Below, in pieces: positions 1-7,952 of a DNA stretch of 64,000 nt. Within the stretch, counting starts at the first letter, position 1. Each line of letters starts with the position of its first letter. Position numbers and translations under genes: made by a program. Below the pieces are notes generated by a model that did no database searches, was not told the DNA's origin, and saw nothing but the letters and a program-made list of their open reading frames with translations. Source of the DNA: CBIHON01 sp966211965 (lineage in GTDB: Bacteria > Pseudomonadota > Gammaproteobacteria > Burkholderiales > Burkholderiaceae_D); NCBI GenBank assembly GCA_966211965.1, contig CBIHON010000026.1, positions 1-64,000 of the forward strand, read 5' to 3'.

Positions 1-2
1 TC

Positions 3-140
3 GGCGCGATTCTCGTCATCTTTTATGCAACGAATTTACGGAACAGGACACTAGCACCCGTCGAACAACCGATCGATCTGCCGACAACTCAGAATATAGT
101 CGCCCAGATGCGCGCAACACTCTCACCTCCGCCGCTATGA
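3..140 (+). CDS. 3' end of an unidentified membrane or secreted protein (partial)
   Basis: An open frame enters from the left edge and stops with TGA at 138-140, giving 45 residues. It begins with a hydrophobic stretch (GAILVIFYATNL) and then becomes polar and proline-rich, ending in SPPPL. That pattern fits the last membrane segment and short tail of a larger protein. The other two forward frames are less convincing: one stops at 52-54, and the other is rich in Arg and Cys. The family cannot be named from this fragment. It lies about 100 bases before two overlapping small genes on the same strand and may share an operon with them. Confidence 0.4.
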   Translation, partial: GAILVIFYATNLRNRTLAPVEQPIDLPTTQNIVAQMRATLSPPPL

Positions 141-243
141 CGGCAACAGGTGGATGTTTCGAATGCTGCTGCGTCGCTGAGCGTATCTTTGCCGCCTGTC
201 GATCAGCAGCAATAGAATTTTCATCAATTAAGTCAGGACTCCA

Positions 244-372
244 ATGATGCCGATCAAACCTAAGGGCTCGCCAGAACCAGCGCCATTCACTGCTGATGAT
301 ATTGCGCGCAAGTTCCTTTCGACGCTGCCAAAACCAGTAAAGCAGAAAAAGAAAAGGCCGGCGAAACAATGA
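244..372 (+). CDS. Small basic hypothetical protein, 42 aa
   Basis: An ATG-ATG pair at 244/247 opens a 42-residue frame that ends in TGA at 370-372. This overlaps the ATG of the next gene at 369 by four bases (ATGA), the classic sign of translational coupling. The protein has no hydrophobic segment. Its first half is Pro-rich (MPIKPKGSPEPAPF), then comes a short helical stretch (TADDIARKFLSTLPK), and it ends in a very basic tail (KQKKKRPAKQ). I do not recognise it. Small coupled genes like this are common in phage and integrative elements. Support comes from the overlap and the non-random composition only. Confidence 0.5.
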   Translation: MMPIKPKGSPEPAPFTADDIARKFLSTLPKPVKQKKKRPAKQ

Positions 373-722
373 ACGAAATAGCAAAAGCTGTTTTCTTCAT
401 CGACGGAGATGAAAACGCCTATGAGTATCAAGCCGCTATCGTTGAATACGATGGCCGAAAATGGTTCGTTGCCAACAGGTTTTTAGAGATCGCCACAGGC
501 ATGCAAATTCCAGCCGAGCTAATTGCATTGGATCGGCTTCCCCACATTTTCCAAGCGGATGGCCTTTGCCGGTTGGGGACATTAATACCCATGGAACTAG
601 GCACTTACCCGATGCCAGAAAGATTACGGCACGCCTACGGGGCTGTAGAAAATCCGGCGCTCGCTCATATTTTGCCGCGGCCCGTCATCTGTTCACTGAG
701 CAAAGCCATCTTTCCAATCTAA
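369..722 (+). CDS. Hypothetical protein, 117 aa
   Basis: This 117-residue frame starts on the ATG that overlaps the stop of the 42-aa gene upstream. The first 60 residues look like a folded soluble domain with alternating beta-type segments (AVFFIDGDENAYEYQAAIVE, RKWFVANRFLEI). The last 40 are Pro- and Leu-rich and less convincing, so a frameshift or a degenerate 3' end is possible. No signal peptide or membrane helix is seen. I do not recognise the family. The neighbours suggest an accessory or phage-derived segment rather than a housekeeping gene. Confidence 0.5.
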   Translation: MNEIAKAVFFIDGDENAYEYQAAIVEYDGRKWFVANRFLEIATGMQIPAELIALDRLPHIFQADGLCRLGTLIPMELGTYPMPERLRHAYGAVENPALAHILPRPVICSLSKAIFPI

Positions 723-926
723 TTTCCGCTTTTTTACGCCAGCATTGGCGTGTCTGGCACAACAGTACCCGCGCGGCATTGGCAACTACTACAGATTTTG
801 TAGCAGTTCGATTTGATAGCAATGTGCACTTTTTGAACATTGCCCGGCTGGCCGGAAATTTGGCCATTAGAATCGCCCTACTCCTGGCCCAAGGTGGCGG
901 CGAGATTGCGAGGGTGGCGTGATTAA

Positions 927-1298
927 TTACTTGGGAAGCCAGCCTAAAGCCTGCAAGAGCGGTATCGCCGCTGCGGTGAATGCGGCTATGGCCGCGACCA
1001 TAGTCCAGAACGCCGATTTCTTCGATGCCTCAGCAGCCTCACGCGCGATGATTGTCGATTCCTTTGCCACCGCCGCCGAATCCTTTGCGGCGTCGACGGA
1101 CTCTTGTGCCAACCGGAACTGCTCTCGAATAATCGCCTCCTGCGCCTGCGCTTGTTTCTCCGCTATCCATTCGTTCAAAAACATCCTGGTGAATGGTTCT
1201 GTCTGGTTTTTTTCAAACCCGATAGCTGCGGCAAGCCCCATTGCCTCACATTTGGCACGAATTTCTAAGCGCATTTTTTCGTGGATTTCTGAGTACAT
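927..1298 (-). CDS. Hypothetical coiled-coil protein with C-terminal membrane anchor, 123 aa
   Basis: The protein has three parts. Residues 1-50 are mixed and polar. Residues 50-95 are Ala/Glu/Lys/Gln-rich and read as a long helix or coiled coil (AQEAIIREQFRLAQESVDAA). A single hydrophobic segment at about 98-118 (WTMVAAIAAFTAAAIPLLQAL) is followed by a two- to four-residue tail. This layout fits a tail-anchored inner-membrane protein with a cytoplasmic coiled coil. Similar architectures occur in phage and plasmid hypotheticals, but I cannot name the family. It faces the small genes at 244-722. Composition and clean domain layout argue that it is real. Confidence 0.6.
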   Translation of the reverse strand: MYSEIHEKMRLEIRAKCEAMGLAAAIGFEKNQTEPFTRMFLNEWIAEKQAQAQEAIIREQFRLAQESVDAAKDSAAVAKESTIIAREAAEASKKSAFWTMVAAIAAFTAAAIPLLQALGWLPK

Positions 1299-1518
1299 GA
1301 GTTACCCAATTTTTGCAGCCAGAACATGAGTCTACCCTACGAAGGCGCAACCAGCGGATCCGGCGCGCCCAGCGCTTAGCCTTTCCGCCAGCATGGCGCC
1401 CGACGCATCCAAATTTGGGGGGCGACCGCCGGCGCCAGATGTTCGCTTAGGGGAGCGGCTGGCGTTGCCGAGCCGCACCAAGCAAAATTACGTTTTCCAT
1501 ACTTTTTTCGTACTCAAA

Positions 1519-1552
1519 ACAAAAAAGGACTTGCGCATTTGCGGAAGTCCTT
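1519..1552 (-). terminator. Intrinsic terminator downstream of tRNA-Val
   Basis: On the minus strand the arms AAGGACTT (1552-1545) and AAGTCCTT (1532-1525) flank a 12-nt loop, and the second arm runs into a T tract. This is a standard rho-independent terminator about 20 bases beyond the CCA end of the tRNA gene, and it probably ends the dnaQ/tRNA transcript as well. Confidence 0.8.
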
Positions 1553-1570
1553 GATTTCATTCGTATTCTT

Positions 1571-1645
1571 TGGTGGGAAGTGCAAGTTTCGAACTTGCGA
1601 CCCCTGCAGTGTGAATGCAGTGCTCTACCCCTGAGCTAACCTCCC
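1571..1645 (-). tRNA. tRNA-Val (anticodon CAC)
   Basis: Read on the minus strand, the 75-nt cloverleaf starts GGGAGGT and ends ACTTCCC-A-CCA, giving a 7-bp acceptor stem with one G-T pair. The D arm is GCTC-AGGGGTAGA-GC. The anticodon stem CTGCA/TGCAG holds the loop TTCACAC, so the anticodon is CAC and reads valine GUG. The T arm GCAAG-TTCGAAA-CTTGC carries the usual TTCGA motif. The CCA end is encoded. It sits 37 bases downstream of dnaQ on the same strand and may be co-transcribed with it. Unrecognised genes on its far side make it a possible integration site, though no att duplication was found. Confidence 0.95.
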
Positions 1646-1682
1646 AAAGCGGAGCGAATTATCTCACAATCGGCGTCCGGGA

Positions 1683-2393
1683 TCAATTCGCAACGGCAGT
1701 GCGCCAGAGACAAGTGCCTTTGACGTCCTTGTCCAGGCGGTCGAGTACGGCCTCATGTTGCGCCAGTTCGTCGGCGCTGGCGCGCAGCAGCGTGATTTCG
1801 GCAAGTGGTATCGGTTCCGCGCTTGCGCCATCGACCGCCTGGGTTTCGTCCTCGCCAAGGTCCATGCTCAGGCTATTCTGGCCGCGCGTCATCGCCAGAT
1901 AAACTTCGGCCAGCAGCTCCGCATCCAGCAAGGCGCCGTGCAGGGCGCGGTGCGCGTTCGAGATGCCGTAGCGGTCGCACAGCGCATCGAGGGAGTTGCG
2001 CTTGCCGGGATGCATTTCCTTGGCTTGCACCAGGGTATCGGTCACCTTGGCTACGTGGTCGATGAAGCGAGGGAAATTCAGACGGCTGAATTCGGCATCC
2101 AGAAAACCGATATCGAACGGCGCGTTGTGAATGATGATTTCAGCACCGCTTATGTAGTCGCGCAACTCTTCGGCGATTTCGGCGAATTTCGGCTTGTCGC
2201 TAAGGAATTCGGTGGTCAGACCGTGTACGGCCAGCGCGCCCTCTTCCGAGTCGCGTTCCGGATTGATGTAGTAATGAAAGTTATTGCCGGTCAGGCGGCG
2301 ATTGATCAATTCAACGCAGCCGACTTCGATGATGCGGTCGCCGGAACGCGGGTTCAGGCCTGTGGTTTCGGTATCGAGAACGATGAGTCGCAT
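1683..2393 (-). CDS. dnaQ: DNA polymerase III epsilon subunit (3'-5' proofreading exonuclease)
   Basis: The DEDDh exonuclease motifs are all present in 236 residues. Exo I is DTETTG at 7-12 with metal-binding D7 and E9. Exo II is HNAPFD with D94. Exo III is LHGALLD with H152 and D157. Length matches bacterial epsilon subunits (about 240 aa). The C-terminal 60 residues, outside the nuclease fold, would bind the alpha polymerase subunit. The protein removes misincorporated bases within the polymerase III core. It lies downstream of rnhA on the same strand, a pairing common in proteobacteria, although a 19-bp hairpin separates them. The start is the first ATG before MRLIVLDTETTG, as in other epsilon proteins. 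Confidence 0.97.
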   Translation of the reverse strand: MRLIVLDTETTGLNPRSGDRIIEVGCVELINRRLTGNNFHYYINPERDSEEGALAVHGLTTEFLSDKPKFAEIAEELRDYISGAEIIIHNAPFDIGFLDAEFSRLNFPRFIDHVAKVTDTLVQAKEMHPGKRNSLDALCDRYGISNAHRALHGALLDAELLAEVYLAMTRGQNSLSMDLGEDETQAVDGASAEPIPLAEITLLRASADELAQHEAVLDRLDKDVKGTCLWRTAVAN

Positions 2394-2457
2394 GGCTTAT
2401 TCGGTAGTATCAAAAACCAGGAAAAGTAAATTGCGGGTTGTTGCGGTTTGCCGTAGA

Positions 2458-2504
2458 AGCGGCCCATGGCCGCGAGATCTTTTGGCTCGCGGCCATGGGC
2501 CGCT
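2458..2504. repeat. 19-bp perfect inverted repeat between rnhA and dnaQ
   Basis: AGCGGCCCATGGCCGCGAG (2458-2476) and its exact complement (2486-2504) flank a 9-nt loop. It fills most of the 121-base gap between rnhA and dnaQ. No U tract follows on either strand, so it is more likely a dispersed palindromic repeat or an mRNA-stabilising or attenuating hairpin than a simple terminator. Confidence 0.8.
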
Positions 2505-2514
2505 CCTGCCTGCT

Positions 2515-2949
2515 TCAGGCCACCGACTCGACCCCGCGATTGGCCAAGGCGTCGGCGCGCTCGTTGCCCGCATGCCCGGCATGACCTTTGACCCAGCGCC
2601 ATTGGATATTGTGCCGCGCCTGCGCGCTGTCGAGGGCCTGCCACAGGTCGACGTTCTTGACCGGCTCCTTGGCGGCGGTTTTCCAGCCGCGCGCTTTCCA
2701 GCCGTGTATCCATTCGCTGATGCCTTTTTGCACGTACTGGCTGTCGGTATGCACCACCACTTCGCAGGGACGGGTCAGCGCGTTCAAGGCTTCGATGACC
2801 GCTTTCAACTCCATGCGATTGTTGGTGGTATTGCGCTCGCCGCCGAACAATTCTTTTTCCTTTTCACCCGCGACCATCAGCGCACCCCAGCCGCCGCGCC
2901 CAGGATTGCCCTTGCAGGCCCCATCAGTAAATATTTCGATCTTATCCAT
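2515..2949 (-). CDS. rnhA: Ribonuclease HI
   Basis: This 144-residue protein has the four catalytic acids of RNase HI at the expected positions: D9 (FTDGACKGNPG), E47 (NRMELKAVIEAL), D69 (HTDSQYV) and D133 (ERADALA). The substrate-handling basic helix (IHGWKARGWKT) at about 81-91 and H123 (VKGHAGH) are also present. It cleaves the RNA strand of RNA-DNA hybrids, removing primers and R-loops. Its start overlaps the end of the upstream methyltransferase gene by eight bases, so the two are probably translated from one message. Length and motif order match the bacterial family closely. Confidence 0.97.
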   Translation of the reverse strand: MDKIEIFTDGACKGNPGRGGWGALMVAGEKEKELFGGERNTTNNRMELKAVIEALNALTRPCEVVVHTDSQYVQKGISEWIHGWKARGWKTAAKEPVKNVDLWQALDSAQARHNIQWRWVKGHAGHAGNERADALANRGVESVA

Positions 2950-3733
2950 GTTTGTTCGTATGCTCTTTATTCATGAAGTTGCGATTGGTGGCTGGCACGC
3001 CTTGCGGCGCGTTCGCCTTTTGTTTGCTCCAGGCCGGGCCAATCAAGCGCATGCCTTTTACCCGTTTGATTGCCTGTACGATATAGACGGCGCCAAAGTA
3101 CGGCCACCAGCGCTCGCCCGCTTTTTCCATGAAGGAAAAGCGATTCAGCCATTTTTCAGTTTTACAGGGCGGCGCGTAACAACCGAAAAAACCGCGATTG
3201 ACTTCCATGTTCAACAGTTTCAGCCAATCCCGCAGGCGCGGCACGCTGATGAATTCGCCCCCAAGCGGTAGGTAGGGCGCGCCGCCCAGGCGCCCTGCCG
3301 CTTGCCGTGCACCCCACAAGCTGGCCGGGTTGAAACCGATGACGATCAGTTGCCCTTCCGGTATCAAGACCCGCTCCACTTCGCGCAAAACCTGGTGCGG
3401 TTCGGCTGCGAATTGCAGCACATGCGGCAAGATTACCAAGTCCAGGCTTTGCGATGCGAACGGCAATTCGGTGAAATCGTGCACCACTGAGATTGGGAGC
3501 GCGTCGCCGCTTTCCGTCGATGGCTGCACATCGCTCAGCCATTTATTGGGCATGCGATTGGCTTGGAGCGCATTAATCTGCGGCAAACCGATCTGCAGCG
3601 CATTGAAGCCGAAGATATCCGCCGTCAAGCCGTCCAGGCACGTCTGCTGCCAAGCCCGCACATAGCTGCCGGCCGGACTGGCAAGCCAGGGGCCGAGCGC
3701 TATAATGGATTTTTCGGATGACGGATGTGCCAT
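2942..3733 (-). CDS. Class I SAM-dependent methyltransferase
   Basis: A 263-residue protein with a Methyltransf_11-type core. The acidic and hydrophobic strands around residues 88-100 (LPFASQSLDLVILPHVLQF) are the post-II/III region, followed by HQVLREVERVLIPEGQLIVIGFNP, the usual motif IV-V helix and strand. The N-terminal motif I glycine loop is weak (ADIFGFNALQIGLP). This gene is regularly found between gloB and rnhA in Burkholderiales. The substrate is unknown. Its ATG at 3731-3733 overlaps the gloB ATG at 3732-3734 on the opposite strand, so each gene's promoter must lie inside the other's coding region. No other ATG before residue 58 would keep the conserved N-terminus. Confidence 0.85.
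   Translation of the reverse strand: MAHPSSEKSIIALGPWLASPAGSYVRAWQQTCLDGLTADIFGFNALQIGLPQINALQANRMPNKWLSDVQPSTESGDALPISVVHDFTELPFASQSLDLVILPHVLQFAAEPHQVLREVERVLIPEGQLIVIGFNPASLWGARQAAGRLGGAPYLPLGGEFISVPRLRDWLKLLNMEVNRGFFGCYAPPCKTEKWLNRFSFMEKAGERWWPYFGAVYIVQAIKRVKGMRLIGPAWSKQKANAPQGVPATNRNFMNKEHTNKHG
3678..3706 (+). promoter_or_regulatory. Candidate sigma-70 promoter for gloB
   Basis: CTGGCA (3678-3683, 4 of 6 to TTGACA) and a perfect TATAAT (3701-3706) are 17 bases apart. Transcription would start near 3713, about 19 bases before the gloB ATG at 3732. The element lies inside the 5' coding region of the divergent methyltransferase gene, as the overlapping starts require. Confidence 0.65.
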
Positions 3734-4511
3734 GAATGTGCTGAGTGTCTTAACGGTTCCGGCGTTTAACGATAACTATTTGTGGCTGATTCACGATGGC
3801 GCACACGCCGCAGTCGTCGATCCAGGCGATGCAGAAGCAATTCTGGCCGCACTCGATGCGAATAAGCTGTCCTTGGCCGCTATTCTACTGACACATCATC
3901 ATGCTGACCATGTCGGCGGCGTGCCGGCCTTGCGGCAACATTTCCAGATTCCGGTTTTCGGCCCGCGCCATGACGCCATTGATGGCATCACGCAACCCTT
4001 GCAGGAAGGCGATACGGCGCACATTCCCGAACTATCGCTGCGCTTGCCGGTGCTGGATGTGCCGGGCCATACGCGCGGACATATTGCCTACGTGGCAGAG
4101 GAGCAAGGCTGGCTGTTTTGCGGCGATACGCTGTTTGCCGGCGGTTGCGGCCGCTTGTCCGACGGTACGCCGGAGCAGATGGCCGCGTCGCTGGCCAAAC
4201 TGGCAGCACTGCCGGACACGACCCAGGTTTTTTGCGCGCATGAATATACGCTGGCGAATTTGCGTTTTGCGCTGGAAGTCGAACCGGACAACCCGGCCCT
4301 GCAGGCACGCATGCAAACAGAGCAAGCCAAGCGCGAACGAGGCCTGCCCACCGTTCCCTCAACCATCGGACTGGAAAAGTCGACCAATCCCTTCCTGCGC
4401 TACCGGGAACCGGCCATCATCAGCCGCCTGAACGCGACGGGACGCCTCGACGGCAGTGAACCGATCAGGGCTTTTGCTGCCTTAAGGGGGTGGAAAAACA
4501 GCTACCGTTAG
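3732..4511 (+). CDS. gloB: Hydroxyacylglutathione hydrolase (glyoxalase II)
   Basis: The metallo-beta-lactamase signature THHHADH lies at residues 54-60, giving the two-metal site, with further ligands in the GHTRGHI and CGDTLFAGGCGR segments. A C-terminal HAGH-type domain follows (YRYREPAI region), typical of 259-residue bacterial GloB. It hydrolyses S-lactoylglutathione to lactate and glutathione, the second step of methylglyoxal detoxification. An ATG 27 bases upstream exists, but the start at 3732 gives the conserved N-terminus MNVLSVLTVPAFNDNYLWLI and fits the promoter at 3678-3706. It is divergent from, and overlaps by two bases, the methyltransferase gene. Confidence 0.96.
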   Translation: MNVLSVLTVPAFNDNYLWLIHDGAHAAVVDPGDAEAILAALDANKLSLAAILLTHHHADHVGGVPALRQHFQIPVFGPRHDAIDGITQPLQEGDTAHIPELSLRLPVLDVPGHTRGHIAYVAEEQGWLFCGDTLFAGGCGRLSDGTPEQMAASLAKLAALPDTTQVFCAHEYTLANLRFALEVEPDNPALQARMQTEQAKRERGLPTVPSTIGLEKSTNPFLRYREPAIISRLNATGRLDGSEPIRAFAALRGWKNSYR

Positions 4512-4568
4512 TTGTTATTCATACAGCAAATGAGAAAATTGCAAGATTGACATGTAACATTATTTACC

Positions 4569-4598
4569 TTGACGCATGAAAAGGCCTTTCCGTACACT
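4569..4598 (+). promoter_or_regulatory. Possible promoter upstream of mltD
   Basis: TTGACG (4569-4574) and TACACT (4593-4598) are separated by 18 bases in the 160-base gap between gloB and mltD. Five of six and four of six positions match the sigma-70 consensus. A second TTGACA at 4547-4552 has no good partner. This is a weak call by eye. Confidence 0.35.
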
Positions 4599-4671
4599 TT
4601 GAGATTATCCTTATTTCAACTGGCTGCAGCAGTCCCGTCATGCCGGCCAGCAATACCATAAGCGAGAACCC

Positions 4672-6186
4672 ATGCAGCGACGAACAATAAAGACCCTTGT
4701 ACTTGCCGCGCCTCTCGTCCTAGGCGCCTCAATCGCACACGCAAACGATCTTTCCGTCCCGCTCTACAGTTGGTCCCAACGCGCCCCGCTCGACAACACG
4801 CTCGATCCGAACGAACTCGCGATCAGGGCGCTCGAAATGGAAGAAATGGACGTATGGGGCCGCATCCGTAAAGGATTCGGCATTCCGGATCTGGACAATC
4901 CGCTGGTCGCCACCCAAACCAACTGGTATACCAGCCGCCCCGATTATATTCAGCGCACCACGATCCGCGCCTCGCGCTACCTGTATCACGTAGTGCAGGA
5001 GCTGGAGAAGCGCAACATGCCGACCGAGCTGGCCTTGCTGCCTTTCATCGAATCGGCATTCAATCCGCAAGCCTATTCGAGCGCCAAGGCGGCGGGAATG
5101 TGGCAGTTCATCCCCTCCACCGGGCTCGATTTCAATCTCAAGCAAAGCGTGTTCAAGGATGAGCGGCGCGATGTGCTGGCATCAACCGACGCCGCGCTGA
5201 ATTACCTGCAGAAGCTGTACGGCATGTTCGGCGACTGGCAGCTTGCGCTGGCCGCCTATAACTGGGGCGAAGGCTCGGTGCAGCGCGCCGTGAACCGCAA
5301 CCGGGCAGCCGGCAAGCCGATCGACTTCAACAGCCTGTCTCCTCTGATGCCGGCCGAAACGCGCAACTATTACCCGAAGTTACAAGCCGTCAAGAACATC
5401 ATTGCCAATCCCGACCAATACGGACTGACGCTGCCGAAGGTCGACAACCAGCCCTACTTCGTCACTATCGGCAAAACACGCGACATCGACATCAAGGTCG
5501 CCGCGCAACTGGCCGAATTGTCGGTCGATGAATTCAAGGCACTGAACCCGCAATTCAACCGCCCGGTCATCACCGGCAGCAAAAACACACAAATCCTGCT
5601 GCCGCAAGACAATGCCGACAAGTTCAACATCAACCTGTCGAAATGGGGCCGTGCGCTGAGTTCATGGACTGCGCACACCGTCACCGCCGCACGCGAACGG
5701 ATCGAAACGATCGCCTCCAAGTTCGGCACCACGCCCGACGTGATCCGCGAAGTAAACCAGATCCCTCCAAGGATGCGGCTCAAGGCAGGTTCCACCATCC
5801 TGGTGCCGAAAACCGAACAAGCTGTAGAAAAAGACATCACACCGGAATTAGCCGACAGCGCCGTCATGGCAATCGAACCCGATGTGCCGGACACCCGGCG
5901 CATCACCGTCAGGGTGGGCAAACGCGACAGCCTGGCTTCAATTGCCAAACGCAACAATGTCAGCGTCGCGCAGATCAAGTCCTGGAACAACCTGCACCAG
6001 GACAAAGTGGCAACAGGCCAAACCCTGAAGCTCGACGTGCCTTACAAGCTTGCTTCGGCCAGAAGCGGCAAGCAAACGGTGCGTGGACGTCAGCACACAA
6101 CCAGGGTCGCGGTAGTGCACCATACCACCCGTCACGGCAGGACCGTGGTGGCGGCCAACAAGGTAAGCAAGAAGCGCCCCGGTTAA
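4672..6186 (+). CDS. mltD: Membrane-bound lytic murein transglycosylase D
   Basis: The 504-residue protein starts with a signal peptide (hydrophobic TLVLAAPLVLGASIAHA, about 8-25). An SLT goose-lysozyme-like domain follows at about 105-240, with the catalytic Glu in LLPFIESAFNPQAYSSAKAA and the family motifs GMWQFIPSTG and AAYNWGEG. The C-terminal half carries LysM-type peptidoglycan-binding repeats at about 340-390 (HTVTAARERIETIASKFGT) and 410-455 (RVGKRDSLASIAKRNNVSV). The tail is basic. It cleaves the MurNAc-GlcNAc bond with 1,6-anhydro formation during wall remodelling. No lipobox cysteine is seen, so it may be periplasmic rather than lipid-anchored despite the family name. mltD next to gloB is a common proteobacterial order. 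Confidence 0.95.
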   Translation: MQRRTIKTLVLAAPLVLGASIAHANDLSVPLYSWSQRAPLDNTLDPNELAIRALEMEEMDVWGRIRKGFGIPDLDNPLVATQTNWYTSRPDYIQRTTIRASRYLYHVVQELEKRNMPTELALLPFIESAFNPQAYSSAKAAGMWQFIPSTGLDFNLKQSVFKDERRDVLASTDAALNYLQKLYGMFGDWQLALAAYNWGEGSVQRAVNRNRAAGKPIDFNSLSPLMPAETRNYYPKLQAVKNIIANPDQYGLTLPKVDNQPYFVTIGKTRDIDIKVAAQLAELSVDEFKALNPQFNRPVITGSKNTQILLPQDNADKFNINLSKWGRALSSWTAHTVTAARERIETIASKFGTTPDVIREVNQIPPRMRLKAGSTILVPKTEQAVEKDITPELADSAVMAIEPDVPDTRRITVRVGKRDSLASIAKRNNVSVAQIKSWNNLHQDKVATGQTLKLDVPYKLASARSGKQTVRGRQHTTRVAVVHHTTRHGRTVVAANKVSKKRPG

Positions 6187-6218
6187 GGCCCGGCATACCC
6201 TTCGGGCAGTATACCGTC

Positions 6219-6238
6219 GTCCCAGCGAAGGCTGGGAC
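6219..6238. repeat. Short palindromic intergenic repeat (GTCCCAGCGAAGGCTGGGAC)
   Basis: An eight-base stem (GTCCCAGC/GCTGGGAC) closes a 4-nt loop in the 176-base space between mltD and the yejF homologue. The same GTC-CCAGC / GCTGGG-AC motif recurs at 19643-19742. It resembles the dispersed palindromes seen in many betaproteobacterial genomes. It may help end the convergent transcripts, but no U tract follows. Confidence 0.6.
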
Positions 6239-6362
6239 TCAGCAACGTTCGTGGCGCGCCGTCAACCCTGATAATTGCCTGCGATAGAGCGCACAAGACG
6301 CTGAGTCAGCGCTCGCCGGGATGGCTGAAAACCTGTCCAAGGTCTGACCAGTTTAATCAGTT

Positions 6363-7952
6363 CTACAGAAGAGATAACTCCGCCGAATACGCCGACGCTG
6401 CCAATAAACGCTTGGTATAAGCCTGCTCCGGATTCGACAGCACTGCTTCCGTCGCCCCGCTCTCCACCACCTTGCCATCCTTCATCACCAGTACCCGGTG
6501 TGCCATCGCACGGATCACTGCCAGGTCATGGCTGATGAACAGGTAGGCCAATCCGTATTTACGCTGCAATTCGGCCAGCAACTGCAGCACCTGCTGCTGT
6601 ACCGACACATCCAGCGACGAAGTCGGCTCGTCCAGCAGGATCAACGCCGGCTTCAACACCAGTGCGCGCGCAATGGCAATGCGCTGGCGCTGGCCGCCGG
6701 AAAATTCGTGCGGATAGCGCTCCATCATCTCAGGCGACAAACCGACCTCGACCAAGCCGCGCGCTACCGCCTCGCGCCGCCCTGCCACTCCCAATTGCGG
6801 CTGATGCTGCTCCAGCCCTTCACCGACAATCTGGGCGATGGTGCGGCGTGGCGACAGCGACGCAAACGGGTCCTGGAACACCACCTGCATCTTGCCGCGC
6901 AAAGGCCGGATCGCCGCGCTCGGCATGTCACTGATAGGCTGCCCCTCGAAACGGATGGCGCCATTCACCGCGGCCGATGACAGCCGCAGCAAAGCCATCC
7001 CGAGCGTCGATTTTCCCGAACCGGATTCGCCGACGATGCCCAGCGTCTCGCCGGCCTGCAGCGTCAGATCGACTCTATCGACCGCGACAAATTGCTTCTT
7101 CTTGAACCAGCCCTGCTTGATCGAAAACGTGCAGCTTACCTGCTCGGCCTTAAGCAAAGGCGGCTTGCCGTCTGACACCGCTTCGACAATCCGGTGCGGC
7201 CGGCTGGCCAGCAATTGGCGGGTATAGGCTTCGCGCGGCTGGCTGAACAATTGGCCGGTCGGCGCCACCTCGATCAAGCGTCCGCGCTCCATTACGCCGA
7301 CCCGGTCGGCAAAATGGCGCACCAGGTTCAAGTCGTGCGTGATCATCAGCACCGCCATGTTTTCTTCACGCTGCAACTGGTTCAGCAATTCCAGTATCTG
7401 CACCTGGATCGTCACGTCGAGCGCGGTGGTCGGCTCGTCCGCGATCAGAAGTTTCGGCTTGCAAGCCAGCGCCATCGCGATCATCGCCCGCTGGCGTTGG
7501 CCGCCGGACAACTGGTGCGGATAGGACAAGGTGCGCCGCGCCGGTTCGGGAATCCCGGTTTTTTCAAGCAGCTCGATCGTGCGCAACGCCGCCTGCCTGG
7601 CGCTGATGGCCTCGTGCTGCATCAACACTTCGGCGATCTGGTTGCCGATCGTGAACAAGGGATTCAGGGCCGTCATCGGCTCCTGGAAAATCATCGCCAC
7701 ATCCTTGCCGCGCACTGCCCGCATCGCCGCTTCCGGACGCGTCAGAATATCCTTGTCCTCGAACAGGACGCGGCCGCGATATTGCGCGTCGTGGTTCAAG
7801 CGCAGCACCGACAAGGCGGTCACTGTCTTGCCGGACCCGGACTCGCCGACCAGCGCAAATTTTTCTCCGGGAGCGATCGAAAAACTGACGTCGTCCACGA
7901 CAGCCGAGGTTCCGAACGCGACGTGCAGATTGCGGATGTCAAGCAGGCTCAT
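6363..7952 (-). CDS. yejF: Peptide ABC transporter, double ATP-binding protein (YejF-like)
   Basis: Two complete ABC domains lie in tandem. The first has Walker A VGESGSGKTVTAL, signature LSGGQRQR and Walker B LLIADEPTTAL. The second has Walker A VGESGSGKSTLG, signature FSGGQRQR and Walker B LILLDEPTSSLD. Each is followed by an oligopeptide-transporter C-terminal segment. The frame stays open upstream, but the start at MSLLDIRNLHVAFG (7952) overlaps the yejE stop by four bases and gives 529 residues, the normal length for YejF. It would power import of peptides and microcin C-like compounds through YejB/YejE. It is the last gene of a four-gene minus-strand operon. Confidence 0.93.
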   Translation of the reverse strand: MSLLDIRNLHVAFGTSAVVDDVSFSIAPGEKFALVGESGSGKTVTALSVLRLNHDAQYRGRVLFEDKDILTRPEAAMRAVRGKDVAMIFQEPMTALNPLFTIGNQIAEVLMQHEAISARQAALRTIELLEKTGIPEPARRTLSYPHQLSGGQRQRAMIAMALACKPKLLIADEPTTALDVTIQVQILELLNQLQREENMAVLMITHDLNLVRHFADRVGVMERGRLIEVAPTGQLFSQPREAYTRQLLASRPHRIVEAVSDGKPPLLKAEQVSCTFSIKQGWFKKKQFVAVDRVDLTLQAGETLGIVGESGSGKSTLGMALLRLSSAAVNGAIRFEGQPISDMPSAAIRPLRGKMQVVFQDPFASLSPRRTIAQIVGEGLEQHQPQLGVAGRREAVARGLVEVGLSPEMMERYPHEFSGGQRQRIAIARALVLKPALILLDEPTSSLDVSVQQQVLQLLAELQRKYGLAYLFISHDLAVIRAMAHRVLVMKDGKVVESGATEAVLSNPEQAYTKRLLAASAYSAELSLL

